64,000 nt of DNA from Microvirga sp. BSC39 (GTDB lineage: Bacteria; Pseudomonadota; Alphaproteobacteria; Rhizobiales; Beijerinckiaceae), in NCBI RefSeq assembly GCF_000739015.1, contig NZ_JPUG01000075.1, forward strand, positions 46,292 to 110,291, read 5' to 3'. Below, in pieces: positions 8,439-18,052 of the stretch; the stretch's first letter is position 1; each line of letters starts with the position of its first letter. Made by a program: the position numbers and the translations under genes. Below the pieces are notes generated by a model. The model saw only the letters and a program-made list of their open reading frames with translations, was not told the DNA's origin and did no database searches.

Positions 8439-9917
8439 ATGACAACTAATTTCCCCTTCGACAACACCTACGCGCGCCTGCCTGATCGGTTCTATGCGCG
8501 CGTAGAACCCGAAGCCGTCTCGACTCCAAGGCTCATCCGGCTGAACCGGGATCTCGCGTTACACCTCGGCCTTGACCCTGATCGCCTCTCCAGTCCTGAC
8601 GGAGTTGAACTTCTGTCCGGCAACCGCGTTCCAGATGCAGCCGAGCCCATTGCTATGGCTTATGCCGGCCACCAGTTCGGGAACTTCGTGCCGCAACTCG
8701 GTGACGGCCGGGCCATCCTCCTCGGCGAAGTGGTTGATCGGGGCGGCATCCGTCGGGACATTCAACTCAAGGGCTCAGGGCCGACGCCGTTCTCACGCCG
8801 CGGCGATGGGCGAGCGGCGTTAGGGCCTGTTCTGCGTGAGTATCTCCTCAGCGAGGCAATGGCCGCGCTTGGCTTGCCGACAACACGTGCGCTTGCCGCG
8901 GTGTTGACCGGGGAGACCGTTGTCCGGGAAACGCCACTTCCCGGCGCCGTTCTCACCCGAGTGGCTTCGAGCCATATTCGGGTCGGCACGTTCCAGTTCT
9001 TCGCAGCCCGGCAGGATGTGGAGGGGCTGCGGCTTCTCGCGGATTATGTCATCGGCCGGCACTACCGACAGGCCGCCGAGAGCGACAGACCGTATCACGC
9101 GCTCCTGGATCAGGTGATCGCCGCACAGGCAGACCTCATTGCCCGCTGGTTGCACATCGGCTTCATCCACGGGGTGATGAACACCGACAACATGTCCATC
9201 GCCGGCGAGACGATCGATTATGGCCCGTGCGCCTTCATGGATGCCTACGATCCGGCGACAGTCTTCAGCTCGATCGATCGGCAGGGCCGCTATGCCTATG
9301 GCAACCAGCCGCGCATCGGCCTCTGGAACCTGACGCGGCTGGCCGAGGCGCTTCTGCCGCTCCTGTCCGAGGACGAGGAGAAGGCCATAGCTGAAGCGAG
9401 CGAGGCGCTCGAAGCCTTCGCGGGCAAGTTCGAGGCGGCCTATCATGCGGGGCTCAGGCGCAAGCTCGGGCTGCTGACGGAGCGCGAAGACGACCCGACG
9501 CTCGCCGGGGATCTTCTGAAGGCCATGGCCGAGAACCAGGCCGACTTCACCCTGACCTTCCGGCGCTTAAGCGATGCCGCTGCCGCATCCGAAGCGGACG
9601 AGGCCGTCCGAAACCTCTTCATCAATCCGCTTGCTTACGATGCCTGGGCTGCCCGCTGGCGAGAGCGGTTGAGCCTTGAGCCACAGGATGGTGCAAGCCG
9701 CAAAGCTGCCATGCGCGCCGTCAATCCAGCTTTTATCCCGCGCAATCATCGCGTGGAGGCGATGATACAAGCTGCAGTGGAACGGAACGACTTTGCTCCT
9801 TTCGAGGAGCTTCTGATGGTTCTCTCGCACCCTTATACGGATCAGCCAGCTTTCGCCCATTATTCTGAGCCACCGGAACCACACCAGCGCGTCCATCGGA
9901 CATTCTGCGGGACGTAA
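8439..9917 (+). CDS. selO: SelO (YdiU) protein adenylyltransferase pseudokinase
   Basis: 492 aa, full length for the UPF0061/SelO family. Visible family blocks are FDNTYARLP at the N-terminus, PLAMAYAGHQFG-like (IAMAYAGHQFGNFVPQLGDG, about 68-88), LKGSGPTPFSRRGDGRA (about 110), HGVMNTDNMSIAG (about 246) and DYGPCAFMD (about 260). The enzyme transfers AMP to Ser/Thr/Tyr of target proteins and protects against oxidative stress. The C-terminal FCGT keeps the conserved cysteine (selenocysteine in some eukaryotes). A single gene on the plus strand. Confidence 0.93.
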   Translation: MTTNFPFDNTYARLPDRFYARVEPEAVSTPRLIRLNRDLALHLGLDPDRLSSPDGVELLSGNRVPDAAEPIAMAYAGHQFGNFVPQLGDGRAILLGEVVDRGGIRRDIQLKGSGPTPFSRRGDGRAALGPVLREYLLSEAMAALGLPTTRALAAVLTGETVVRETPLPGAVLTRVASSHIRVGTFQFFAARQDVEGLRLLADYVIGRHYRQAAESDRPYHALLDQVIAAQADLIARWLHIGFIHGVMNTDNMSIAGETIDYGPCAFMDAYDPATVFSSIDRQGRYAYGNQPRIGLWNLTRLAEALLPLLSEDEEKAIAEASEALEAFAGKFEAAYHAGLRRKLGLLTEREDDPTLAGDLLKAMAENQADFTLTFRRLSDAAAASEADEAVRNLFINPLAYDAWAARWRERLSLEPQDGASRKAAMRAVNPAFIPRNHRVEAMIQAAVERNDFAPFEELLMVLSHPYTDQPAFAHYSEPPEPHQRVHRTFCGT

Positions 9918-10028
9918 GGCGGGAAGGCCGCCTCATCAGCTTCGCGCCTAAGCCGCTTGGCACATCTAATGCTGCTCTTTCAGCGTCCGACGAGGAACTC
10001 CTTGGACATCAATGGCCCTCGACGGCTT

Positions 10029-10775
10029 TTACCTCCGCCCAGCGGCCATTTTGCTGGCTGGACGCAGGAACGGCGGCACCCGTAAAAGGTCAGCTCGCAG
10101 GGGTAGCCAAATGTCGGACATATGTTGGCGTGCTTCGTCGTCCATCTCAGCCTTGAAGCTATGCCGCTCCTTCAGCGTGGCAGCGGCCTGTGCTGCCGGG
10201 CGAGCGCTGATCTCATCAAAAAGACGCTTGAGGTTAGAGAGGTATTTCCAGGCGTTCTCACTCAGGATGAACGGCACCATGCGTGCCCAGCCCCACAGGG
10301 CCATGTCCACGATGGTGTAAGTCTCGCCCACCATGTATCGCTGCCTGGCCAGATGTGCATCAATGATGCCGTAATGCCGCTTCGCTTCGTACAGATAACG
10401 ATTGCCGGTATAGTCCTTGGGCTCAGGCTCAAAGTGCTTGAAATGCACAGCTTGACCTGAGAACGTGCGATGCCTGTTGCAATGAACATCAGCCAAACGA
10501 GAAGCTCATCATGCGCGACCGGTGTGCTGGCGGGCAGGAACTGTCCGGTCCTCCCCAAGATAGAGCAGGATCGCGTTTGAGTCGAAGACCCTTGCTCCGC
10601 TATCCTGATCGATGATTCAGGCACCTTGCCATTCGGATTGATGGTTAGAAAGTCCGGCTGGTGCTGCTCGCCTTTGCATGTATCTACGGGCTTGAGCTCA
10701 TACGGAAGGCTCATCTCCTCCAAGCACAGAGCAGCCTTCAACAGGTTTGGTACAAGGTTGCAGTAGAATGTGATA
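10029..10775 (-). pseudogene. Glutathione S-transferase pseudogene (multiple frameshifts)
   Basis: The upstream frame (to 10741 and beyond) encodes a GST N-terminal half: LKAALCLEEMSLPYEL and FLTINPNGKVP. Similarity then shifts frame near 10620 and again near 10460. The second part (KDYTGNRYLYEAKRHYGIID, YTIVDMALWGWARM, KYLSNLKRLFDEISARPAAQ) is the C-terminal all-helical GST domain. No start codon fits the beginning: the frame reads FITFYCNLVPNLLKAA with no ATG. At least two indels are required, so it cannot make the full enzyme. It represents a decayed YfcG/GstA-like protein. Confidence 0.75.
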
Positions 10776-10883
10776 AAAGGGGTGCTCCAACAGCAGGGGT
10801 GACGTCGGCGAGGTTCTGACGGAGGCCGCTACGGTAGGTAGTACAATCGAAGCGCGACCCGTGAGGGACCGTCAGGCAGGCTT

Positions 10884-11192
10884 CTAGTGAGGTGAGAGGA
10901 CGTGGATCATTCGGGACTCGATCATGTCAGCCGTCCTCTCGGCATAGGCTTTCATGTGCGGAGACGCGGCATGGGCGTTGAGTGCTCCAGGGCTCGCCCA
11001 TTTCTCGACCACGACGAAAGTGTCTGGCCCGAGCTCGGTCTGAAAGGGGCCGAATGCTGGAAGATCGACAACAGGAACGTACTCAATACAACCCTCTTCG
11101 GCATGCACCGCCGGCATGTTGGCGCGGAACTCTCGGAGCACGCTTTCGCGCATACCGGGCTTTGCAGTGATATAGGCTAGAACGTGCAGCAT
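10884..11192 (-). CDS. Antibiotic biosynthesis monooxygenase (ABM) domain protein, YgiN-like
   Basis: 102 aa, the single-domain length. It matches the dimeric ferredoxin-like ABM fold: LAYITAKPGMRESVLREF at the N-terminus, EEGCIEYVPV in the middle, and TFVVVEKWASPGALNAHAAS followed by HMKAY near the C-terminus. Family members are cofactor-free monooxygenases or heme/quinol-modifying enzymes; YgiN oxidises quinols. The start is preceded by AAGGAGAG. It stands alone, so the substrate is unknown. Confidence 0.85.
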   Translation of the reverse strand: MLHVLAYITAKPGMRESVLREFRANMPAVHAEEGCIEYVPVVDLPAFGPFQTELGPDTFVVVEKWASPGALNAHAASPHMKAYAERTADMIESRMIHVLSPH

Positions 11193-11303
11193 GATTGCTC
11201 TCCTTATAGCCGATTGTTAGACACAGCTCCACGACCCCGCAAGCTCCTCACCCTGGATGCCAGGATCTGTGACCCTCGCGTTAGGTCTGGTAATCGCGAT
11301 ACA

Positions 11304-11738
11304 TCAACCTGGTCCGGGGCCCGAACGCCTCGGCCGCATCTCAACAGGCTGACAGGAGATCGGGCCAATGCCCCCGAGGGGAGGGCAGTCAGGCCACCGG
11401 GATCCTTGTCCCCAATGCCACTGGGCGTGTGGGGTTAAGCCGATCTGGCTTCCCTGCTCCGGGATATTGATGCCAATCAGCAACCGATAAGTAGCGGTCT
11501 GGTGCACCCAGTCCTCGCGGTGATACCGGATCTCTCGTTTGCGATGGAGACAGTGTGATGCGAGGACTTTTCTGAAGGGCTGTGGGCTTTCTGCGAGATC
11601 AGGAAGAGCCGCTTGAGCTTCGGCATAAGCGGCCGCATAGCCCTCCATCACTTGGACCACCTCAATTTTGAGAGTGTTCCCACGTGCTGCTTCGGACCTG
11701 TAAGGAGATCCATGTTTCGGCATGTGCGGTGCCAACAT
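11304..11738 (-). CDS. Hypothetical protein, doubtful
   Basis: 144 codons. The ATG overlaps the TAA stop of the preceding CoiA-like remnant (TAATG arrangement), which would fit translational coupling. The first about 90 residues have a protein-like composition (LKIEVVQVMEGYAAAYAEA, then basic HRKREIRYHRED), while the tail is Pro/Gly/Arg-rich and looks random. I recognise no family. It may be part of the decayed CoiA-like locus. Confidence 0.3.
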   Translation of the reverse strand: MLAPHMPKHGSPYRSEAARGNTLKIEVVQVMEGYAAAYAEAQAALPDLAESPQPFRKVLASHCLHRKREIRYHREDWVHQTATYRLLIGINIPEQGSQIGLTPHAQWHWGQGSRWPDCPPLGGIGPISCQPVEMRPRRSGPGPG

Positions 11739-12311
11739 TAGTCCTCACGAAGAACAAGGAGGATGATCCCGTGCTGGCCATTCCCATACCACTGAAGCTT
11801 GCCGCTGAGTGCACCGGTGACAAAGTCAGGGGTACTGAGTGAAAAGGCATCGACATGCACGTGCGCTCCCGGCAAGCCATCCTGATCTTTCCAGGTCGTG
11901 GATTTGAATGTTGGGAGATGCGGGTCAGCAGGCCTGAGCCAGTAATGATGCAGGCTCATGAGCGACCAGCCAGAGGGTGCGGATGCCAGAAGCCATATAG
12001 CGCTCTTGCCGCTGGCGGTAAGCTTCCTCCCCCTGGAGCTGAACCTAAGCTTCAATGGCGGCGGTCCAGTGTTTTCCAGGCCGGCGGCACAAGACATCAG
12101 CCCGCCCATCCTGACCATCGGGTGTTGTTCCAGATTGTTCTGGCAGACCATCCCAACCCGCGGCTCGGGCTCCGATCAGGATCTGTGCTTTGATGTAGGG
12201 ATGAAGGTCAATTTCCTTTGCTCCCTCAGGCGCTCGCCCAGGAGGATAGGTGAAGAAGCGTGTTCCACGATGCGATGTCTTCGGGATGGCCCGCCCTTTT
12301 CCATATGGCAT
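11738..12311 (-). pseudogene. CoiA-like nuclease pseudogene
   Basis: One frame (12311 to 12045) reads EIDLHPYIKAQILIGARAAG then GRADVLCRRPG and AAIEA, stops at TAG (12045-12047), and in the same frame continues VQLQGEEAYRQRQERYMASG and IRTLWLVAHEP. That is the nuclease-like core of CoiA-related proteins (ADVL then a Val-Gln-Leu-Gln motif). A second stop near 11929 follows, and the remainder lies in another frame. At least one nonsense mutation and one frameshift are needed. A second, intact CoiA-like gene lies at 34667. Confidence 0.55.
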
Positions 12312-12505
12312 TCATGCATCGCGATTTCGCGCTGATCGCAATCGCTCCCATTTATCATCGGTCATCAATGGGGCAATTAGCGGCTCTCCTGAGTGCGTGT
12401 ATGCGAGCAGCGGCACGCTCTAACTTGTATTGCCCCGAGACGTGCGTATGGTGTTGGAACCTCACACCTTGAACGCGGCATGAGAACGGAAGTTTGCGCT
12501 ATCGA

Positions 12506-14704
12506 TCAATGGGCAGCTAACCATTCCCGCAGCTTCGTCCAGCGCCTCTTCATCTGCCCGCCTCTAACGGCAATCCCGACTGCTTTCTTCTGGCCCACCA
12601 GAACGACCAGACGCTTGCCGCGGGTGACGCCCGTGTAAAGCAGATTGCGGGCCAGCATCGTGAAATGCTGCGTCACGACAGGGATGATGACGGCCGGATA
12701 CTCCGATCCCTGTGATTTATGAATCGTGGTGGCGTAGGCCGGTATCAGCGTATCGAGTTCACCGAATGGGTAGGACACCTCCCGTCCATCGAACGAGGCA
12801 ATCAGCGCCCCTTCCTCGTCATCAATCCGCGCGACTGTCCCAAGATCGCCATTAAACACCTCCCGGTCATAGTCGTTCTGGGTCTCCATGACCCGATCTC
12901 CCGGGGAGAAGCGCCAGCCAAACCGTTCCACCTTGGATGGAGGATTGGGGTTGAGCACTTCCTGAAGCCGGATGTTGAGGTTGCGGGCTCCGAGCGCACC
13001 TCGGTTCATCGGGCACAGCACCTGAATGTCCTTCATTGGATCAAGGCCGAACCGGCGTGGCATGCGCTCCTTGATCATCTGAACAATCTTCGGCACGCCC
13101 TCCTCGGGATCGGCGATCTCGACGAAGTAGAAGTCGCTCTCCTCGCCTGCCTTCTGCGGCTCAGGCATCTGACCCTTGTTGATGCGGTGAGCATTCACCA
13201 CGATCCGGCTCTCTGCCGCCTGCCGGAAGACCTCGGTCAGACGGGCGACTGGGATGCGCTCCGAGGCGATGATGTCAGCCAGCACCTGCCCCGAGCCAAC
13301 CGACGGCAACTGATCCACGTCGCCCACCAGCAGCAGACCCGCCGGAGCAGGGATAGCCTTGGTCAGAGCATTCATCAGCGGCACGTCCAGCATGGAGGTC
13401 TCGTCCACCACCAGCAGATCGCAGTCGAGCGGGTTCTCCTCATTGCGAGAGAAGCCACCGTGCTTCGGATCAATCTCGAGGAGGCGATGGATCGTCTTGG
13501 CTTCCAGACCGGTCTGCTCTGTCATGCGCTTGGCCGCGCGTCCTGTGGGAGCCGCCAACGCGACGCGAACGCCTTTCGCGACGAGCAGACGCAAGATCGT
13601 GTCAAGCAGGGTTGTCTTGCCGACACCAGGACCACCGGTCACCACGGCCATCTTGGAGCCAAGCACCAGTTTTAGAGCCTCGCGCTGCGAGGCCGCCAGG
13701 GTCTTGCCGGTGCGGCCTTCAACCCATGGAATGGCCTTGTCGAGGTCGATCTCGGGCCAGGGTGATGGACCAGACGCTCGCTCAATCAACCGAGAGGCAA
13801 TCGCCTGCTCGGCCAGATGGAGCCCTTTGAGGAAAAGGCAGGTCTCGCCGCCGATTGAGTCCGAGACGATCTCGCCCTTAGACAACTCCTCGGCGACAGC
13901 GGTGCGGATCAGGGCCTCATCAACTTCAAGGAGCTGTTCGGCCAGCCGGGTGAGAGCATCAACCGGTAGTGCGCAATGCCCCTCGTCCGTCGCCATCTGG
14001 AGCGCGAACGAGATACCTGCCCGGATGCGCTGAGGCGCAGTCTTCTCCATCCCGAGCTTGGCCGCGATGGCATCCGCTGTTCTGAAGCCAATGCCGCGCA
14101 CATCCTTAGCCAGCCGGTACGGGTCCTCGGTCATGACCTGGACGGACTCATAGCCGTAGGTCTTGAAGATGCGGACAGCTCGTGCCGTGCCGACCCCGTG
14201 CGCGTGAAGGAAGATCATGATCTCCCGCACCGCCTTCTGCTCGGCCCAGCCCGCCACGATGCGGGAGGCCCGCATCGGGCCAATTCCAGGCACCTCAGTC
14301 AAGCGCTCAGGAGCGGCCTCGATCATCTCAAAGGTGTCTACGCCGAAGGCAGCGACAATCCGCTTGGCGATGGCCGGTCCGATGCCGCGCATCTGGCCCG
14401 AGGCCAGATACTTCTCGATGCCCTCTGCTCCGGTGGGTGGTGTCGTCTTGAGCACCTCGGCCTTGAACTGAAGCCCATGTGTGCGGTCGTTGATCCAAAT
14501 GCCACTCGCGGTGATCCACTCCCCGGCAGAAGCCGCAGGCGTATGCCCAACAACGGTCACAAGGTCACGCTTGCCCCGCGTGTGGACCTTAAGGACAGCG
14601 AAGCCGTTCTCCGCATTGTGGAAGGTGACGCGCTCCACAGAACCCGCGAGGGTCTCGAGGACCGGCCTCTGATCAACTTGCGAGGGGCGAATCATCTGGT
14701 TCAT
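12506..14704 (-). CDS. recD2: RecD2-type ATP-dependent DNA helicase
   Basis: 732 aa, the RecD2 size. It has an N-terminal OB-like domain with FHNAENGFAVLKV, tandem helix-hairpin-helix segments (MRGIGPAIAKRIV, VPGIGPMRASRIV, VRGIGFRTADAIA), and a superfamily 1B helicase core. The core shows Walker A GGPGVGKTTLLD (near residue 356), Walker B VVDETSMLDVPL (near 430), LVGDVDQLPSVGSGQVL and the C-terminal TIHKSQGSEYP. It is a 5'-3' helicase of the RecBCD-independent class, implicated in recombinational repair and fork processing. The start could also be the ATG three codons downstream. Stand-alone transcription unit. Confidence 0.92.
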   Translation of the reverse strand: MNQMIRPSQVDQRPVLETLAGSVERVTFHNAENGFAVLKVHTRGKRDLVTVVGHTPAASAGEWITASGIWINDRTHGLQFKAEVLKTTPPTGAEGIEKYLASGQMRGIGPAIAKRIVAAFGVDTFEMIEAAPERLTEVPGIGPMRASRIVAGWAEQKAVREIMIFLHAHGVGTARAVRIFKTYGYESVQVMTEDPYRLAKDVRGIGFRTADAIAAKLGMEKTAPQRIRAGISFALQMATDEGHCALPVDALTRLAEQLLEVDEALIRTAVAEELSKGEIVSDSIGGETCLFLKGLHLAEQAIASRLIERASGPSPWPEIDLDKAIPWVEGRTGKTLAASQREALKLVLGSKMAVVTGGPGVGKTTLLDTILRLLVAKGVRVALAAPTGRAAKRMTEQTGLEAKTIHRLLEIDPKHGGFSRNEENPLDCDLLVVDETSMLDVPLMNALTKAIPAPAGLLLVGDVDQLPSVGSGQVLADIIASERIPVARLTEVFRQAAESRIVVNAHRINKGQMPEPQKAGEESDFYFVEIADPEEGVPKIVQMIKERMPRRFGLDPMKDIQVLCPMNRGALGARNLNIRLQEVLNPNPPSKVERFGWRFSPGDRVMETQNDYDREVFNGDLGTVARIDDEEGALIASFDGREVSYPFGELDTLIPAYATTIHKSQGSEYPAVIIPVVTQHFTMLARNLLYTGVTRGKRLVVLVGQKKAVGIAVRGGQMKRRWTKLREWLAAH

Positions 14705-15000
14705 GGTGCCTGCCAGGAATCGCTCCCAGCCTCTCCGACTGTATCGCTGAATGGCACCGCTGACGAGGATGCTCTGCTTCTCCAGCTCCAGATGTTCTTG
14801 TTTTGTTTCAGGGCTTTTTTGCGGCGATTTGGATTAACTCTGCTCCCCCCGCGCAATCTACCGATTCGGTTGTAGTGCCGGCTATGCAAGCGCCAATCCC
14901 GAGCATTCACAGAGTTCTGCCCGGTTTCCACAGCTGAAAAGAGAGTTGGTTAACGATCAGGTAGCAAAGCGGTACTCAGGGGGTGGCTGCTGATTGGGAG

Positions 15001-15207
15001 ATGGAAATGGATAACGGACCTGATAGTGGCAAGCGACCTTCAGCGGTCTCCGACACCGAACTCCTGCGCCGGATTGGGCAAGATCTCCGCTCAATTTACG
15101 CCGATGTGATCAGGCAGCCTCTCCCACAGCGCATTCGAGCAACTCTCGCCCTCATTGATCGGGAGCAGAGGCTTGGTGAACAGTTGCCTCGTACGCTGCC
15201 GCACTGA
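15001..15207 (+). CDS. NepR-like anti-sigma factor (copy A)
   Basis: 68 codons from ATG 15001; ATG 15007 with GGGAG six bases upstream is equally likely. The core IGQDLRSIYADVIRQPLP followed by QRIRATLALID matches the NepR helix pair (IG..LR..Y.D....PVP.R). In the general stress response, NepR binds EcfG sigma until phosphorylated PhyR takes it away. No PhyR or EcfG gene is in the window. Two more NepR-like proteins occur at 22660 and 32432. Divergent from recD2. Confidence 0.75.
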   Translation: MEMDNGPDSGKRPSAVSDTELLRRIGQDLRSIYADVIRQPLPQRIRATLALIDREQRLGEQLPRTLPH

Positions 15208-15943
15208 AGAAGGGAGGTGCTGTTCGCAAGACCACCTTGCCCGTAGTTTTGCCCGACTACAAGGCTCGATGAGCTTGAGCCACACCTTCGTGGAGGCAGA
15301 CGTCGAGACCTGAGCAGGATTGCCGCCAGCAACGACTACGAGATGGGTATCCTTGTTAGAGGTACGTTTCAGCTACGGACAAACGATGGCTTTCGAGAGA
15401 ACTTAAAGCCCGGAGCCACGCTGAACTGTATGCTGCTCGCCAAACACACATACATTGGCATTGCAGCTGAGGAGGCCGAACTGCTTTGGGTGGGATGACG
15501 CGCTTAGTTCCTTACCGTTTTATCGTTCCGTGACGTGCGATGGTTAGACGCAAGTGTATGTTGCTGAAGGCTGTAACAGAGACGCGTTGCAGTTGCTCCG
15601 CCTGATTCGTTTCTGATCGCTTCGGCCGGCTCCTTGACTGGTCTTGGTTGCTGTCTCATCGTCATGTCCTAAGGGGCTACGATGAACCATAAACTCTCCC
15701 TCCTTCAACTCACCCCATCTGTCTCAGGAGTGATGACGGTGGACACCTGCAATCCGGCCTATCCACCCAGCCGAACCTGTCCAGTTGATAGATCCAGCAT
15801 CATTCCGGTGAGGGATCCCGTCCCAGGCTCTGTTGATCATGCGGCTCGATTATCGTGAAGCAGTGCTCGATCAATCTGTGCTTTCCGCCTTCTGCCGCAA
15901 TGCATTACAGTGGTTGTGCCATTTCGACCCGACAGGAGCCCGC
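15208..15943. other. Gene-poor stretch
   Basis: 736 bases without a convincing gene. One short open frame (15343-15498) is listed separately. I see no terminator with a good T-tract and no repeat. Confidence 0.5.
15343..15498 (+). CDS. Possible small ORF (51 aa)
   Basis: An ATG-started frame of 51 codons with protein-like composition (FRENLKPGATLN, HTYIGIAAEEAELLWVG) in an otherwise empty stretch. There is no clear ribosome binding site and no recognised family. It could be the tail of a decayed gene. Confidence 0.25.
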   Translation: MGILVRGTFQLRTNDGFRENLKPGATLNCMLLAKHTYIGIAAEEAELLWVG

Positions 15944-16171
15944 ATGAAGAAGGCGCGCAAGCTCTATGAAAGTTCAAGCGGTGATCGCTGGTACCTCATC
16001 CGAGACCCTTCAGGGGCTTTGTTCGTCCGCCACGAAGCCAATGTCGCTTCCGGAGGGCAGGTGGAACATGAAGACATCGCGGCTTTCCTGGGGAGGGGCG
16101 TAGGGCCGGAACAGCAGGAACTGCTGCGTCTGATCGGCACCCTCGTCGAGGAGCACCCCGCAAACGGGTAA
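15944..16171 (+). CDS. Conserved small hypothetical protein
   Basis: 75 aa from ATG 15944 with AGGAG 7 bases upstream. The N-terminus KKARKLYESSSGDRWYLIRD and the continuation GALFVRHEANVASGGQ look like a widespread short Hyphomicrobiales protein whose function is unknown. It is soluble and mildly acidic at the C-terminus. The longer upstream frame (from 15833) lacks a start signal and similar composition. Confidence 0.7.
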   Translation: MKKARKLYESSSGDRWYLIRDPSGALFVRHEANVASGGQVEHEDIAAFLGRGVGPEQQELLRLIGTLVEEHPANG

Positions 16172-16193
16172 CCCATTTATGAAAGCGGCGGCC

Positions 16194-16550
16194 CTACGAG
16201 TTCTTGATTGCGATCTTGCCGTGGCGGAAGGTGAAGATATCGCAGCCTTGGACCTCCACATGAGCACCGTCAGGCCCGGTGGCTGTGAACACCCACTCGG
16301 AGACGCCCCGATCTCCAGCAATGAAGTGCTTAGGATTATTCCACCTGGCATCCGGAAAGGTTGCAAAGACCTCCTCAATTCCACGGCGGACTGCAGCCCG
16401 ACCTGTAAAGATCGTCCCCTTCACGTCAGGACCACGGCTGGCCTCGAACACGCAGTCCTCCGTCATCATCGACAGGATCGCATCCGGGTCATGCCGGTTC
16501 CAGGCTGCCGCAAAGTCATCAAGGACAGAAATGGAAACAGCGTCTGCCAT
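16194..16550 (-). CDS. SnoaL/NTF2-like family protein
   Basis: 118 aa cone-shaped NTF2-like fold: FAAAWNRHDPDAILSMMTED, then FTGRAAVRRGIEEVFATFPD, ending with VEVQGCDIFTFRHGKIAIKNS. Members serve as cyclases, isomerases or ligand-binding proteins; the specific role cannot be told. The start ATG at 16550 has GGGGACCCCTG upstream, a weak site. The protein stops just after KIAIKNS, where relatives usually continue about 5-10 residues with a Tyr/Phe-rich end, so the extreme C-terminus may have been lost. It precedes no obvious partner. Confidence 0.8.
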   Translation of the reverse strand: MADAVSISVLDDFAAAWNRHDPDAILSMMTEDCVFEASRGPDVKGTIFTGRAAVRRGIEEVFATFPDARWNNPKHFIAGDRGVSEWVFTATGPDGAHVEVQGCDIFTFRHGKIAIKNS

Positions 16551-16585
16551 CAGGGGTCCCCTCTTGGCTCCTGAGATGCACCGGG

Positions 16586-16948
16586 TCAGTAGACAATGCT
16601 GCGGTCGCACTCCATCACCAGCCGCACCAGCATAGGCGGGCCAGCCTTCTCGTGAGGGACACCTTGAAGGTCCGCATCGCTGACGCCCCGCGCGGCACAG
16701 GACCCAGCCGAGAGATACAGCCGGCCACCTCCGGCGATCACCTTGTCGAAATGCTCCCGAAGGGCACCCGTACCAAGCCCGGCGAGGCCGGTGCGCGTGG
16801 GTTCGCGGATGAGTTGAACCGCATCGCCTGCCAGGAACACGTGAACCTGATGCCCTGCCTCGACGGCTGCTGCCGCGACGAAGAAGGCGAGTACAGCCTT
16901 AGTGGGGTTTTCAGGCCCGCAGGTGACATGGACAAGAAGGCTGGACAT
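16586..16948 (-). CDS. DsrE family protein
   Basis: 120 aa. The DsrE/F-like fold is visible as SSLLVHVTCGPENPTKAVLA, EAGHQVHVFLAGDAV, and a C-terminal GGRLYLSAGSCAARGV with a cysteine pair where sulfur-carrier relatives keep theirs. Start ATG 16948 has GGAGG seven bases upstream; a GTG two codons earlier is also possible. Family members handle persulfides or are peroxiredoxin-like. No other sulfur genes are adjacent. Confidence 0.8.
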   Translation of the reverse strand: MSSLLVHVTCGPENPTKAVLAFFVAAAAVEAGHQVHVFLAGDAVQLIREPTRTGLAGLGTGALREHFDKVIAGGGRLYLSAGSCAARGVSDADLQGVPHEKAGPPMLVRLVMECDRSIVY

Positions 16949-17025
16949 GAACACCTCCGCCGAGCCTAGAACGGGAGAGCAGGACTATGCTCCTCGTCAG
17001 GCCGTACGCCAACGTGACGGTTCTA

Positions 17026-17781
17026 CTATTTGGGATGAGATGGGCCGGGAGCCGTAAACCCGCCTTGGTCGCTCGAAGATCTTGACGAGAGTAGCTGCTC
17101 AACCCACGCTGGGACGACCTCGCTGGCTGGCCCATACCGTCCCTCATCGAACTGGCGGGCGTTATCTGAGGGCTCCAGATTGATCTCGCAGGTGCGGAGG
17201 CCATGTTCCCGCGCCTCCGATACGAAGCCTGCTGCCGGGTAGACGGAACCCGAAGTGCCGATTGCAACAAACAGGTCTGCCCCGAGCAGAGCGTCATAGA
17301 TCGCATCCATCTCCAGCGGCATCTCGCCAAACCAGACTACGTGAGGTCTCAACCCTCCGGAACGGCGGCAGGACGGGCAGGGGACTGCGATGCTCAAGTC
17401 TTCGTGCCATGGCATTGTCCCGCCACAGGCTGTGCAACGGGCTTTGAGCAGTTCGCCGTGCATATGGACGACCCGCTTCGATCCAGCCCGCTCGTGGAGG
17501 TCGTCGATGTTCTGCGTGCAAAGAAACAGGCTGCCGCCGCGCTCGGCCAGACCGGCCTCCAAGCGGGCAAGTGCCCGGTGAGCGGCGTTGGGCTCTGCCG
17601 AGAGGAGGTTCTGGCGGCGCATGTTGTAGAAGGCATGCACCTCGTCCGGATTGTGAGCGAATGCCTCTGGCCTGGCGAGCTTCATTGGGTCAAAGCGGGA
17701 CCACAGCCCATCCTTATCCCGGAAGGTACCCAAGCCGCTTTCGGCTGACGCGCCGGCTCCGGTCAGTGCGAAGATCTTCAT
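17026..17781 (-). CDS. cobB: SIR2-family NAD-dependent protein deacylase (CobB-like)
   Basis: 251 aa. NAD-binding GAGASAESGLGTFRD (residues about 9-23), TQNIDDLHERAG, catalytic His in VHMHGEL (near 107), the zinc ribbon cysteines in ARCTACGG and VPCPSCRR, and VAIGTSGSVYPAAGF. The start has AGGAGAAATC upstream. Sirtuins remove acyl groups from lysines using NAD. The loop GLGTFR replaces the usual GIPTFR, a mild variation. The upstream GYD-like frame overlaps its first 68 bases. Confidence 0.92.
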   Translation of the reverse strand: MKIFALTGAGASAESGLGTFRDKDGLWSRFDPMKLARPEAFAHNPDEVHAFYNMRRQNLLSAEPNAAHRALARLEAGLAERGGSLFLCTQNIDDLHERAGSKRVVHMHGELLKARCTACGGTMPWHEDLSIAVPCPSCRRSGGLRPHVVWFGEMPLEMDAIYDALLGADLFVAIGTSGSVYPAAGFVSEAREHGLRTCEINLEPSDNARQFDEGRYGPASEVVPAWVEQLLSSRSSSDQGGFTAPGPSHPK

Positions 17782-18052
17782 GATTTCTCCTAGGAGTACA
17801 AGCACGAGCTACCTTGGTGTCCTGAGCCCTGCCACCTGTTGCAACAAGACCGGCTGTGGCCACGACCCCCTCCCTGGGAGCCACCGCAAGGAGTATCCCG
17901 TCGAACTCACAGCCTGGGTCATGGGCCAGGAGATCGGCCGCCCCCAGAGGCTCGACCAGCTTGGAGGCAGGTTCTGTCCGATCTTCAAACGTATGCAATA
18001 TGCCGCGCATAGCCTCTCGGGTGAATCGTCCATAACCGATGAAGGTTGGCAT
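17714..18052 (-). CDS. GYD-domain-like protein, C-terminus abnormal
   Basis: 112 codons from ATG 18052, which has GAGCAGGGA upstream. The N-terminus MPTFIGYGRFTREAMRGI and ASKLVEPLGAADLL, then EFDGILLAVAPREGVVATAG and DTKVARACT, follow the GYD domain pattern (about 95 aa, dimeric alpha-beta barrel). After ARACT the frame runs into the sirtuin gene with a basic, unnatural tail, so the original stop seems lost or a frameshift has occurred. Possibly a stop-lost or decaying gene co-transcribed with the sirtuin. Confidence 0.5.
   Translation of the reverse strand: MPTFIGYGRFTREAMRGILHTFEDRTEPASKLVEPLGAADLLAHDPGCEFDGILLAVAPREGVVATAGLVATGGRAQDTKVARACTPRRNHEDLRTDRSRRVSRKRLGYLPG

Noticed and set aside
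12719..14875. Long plus-strand open frames opposite recD2 (for example 12719-13675 and 13976-14875)
   Set aside because: They lie inside the helicase gene on the other strand, have His/Arg-rich composition and no family motifs. They are antisense shadows of a GC-rich gene.
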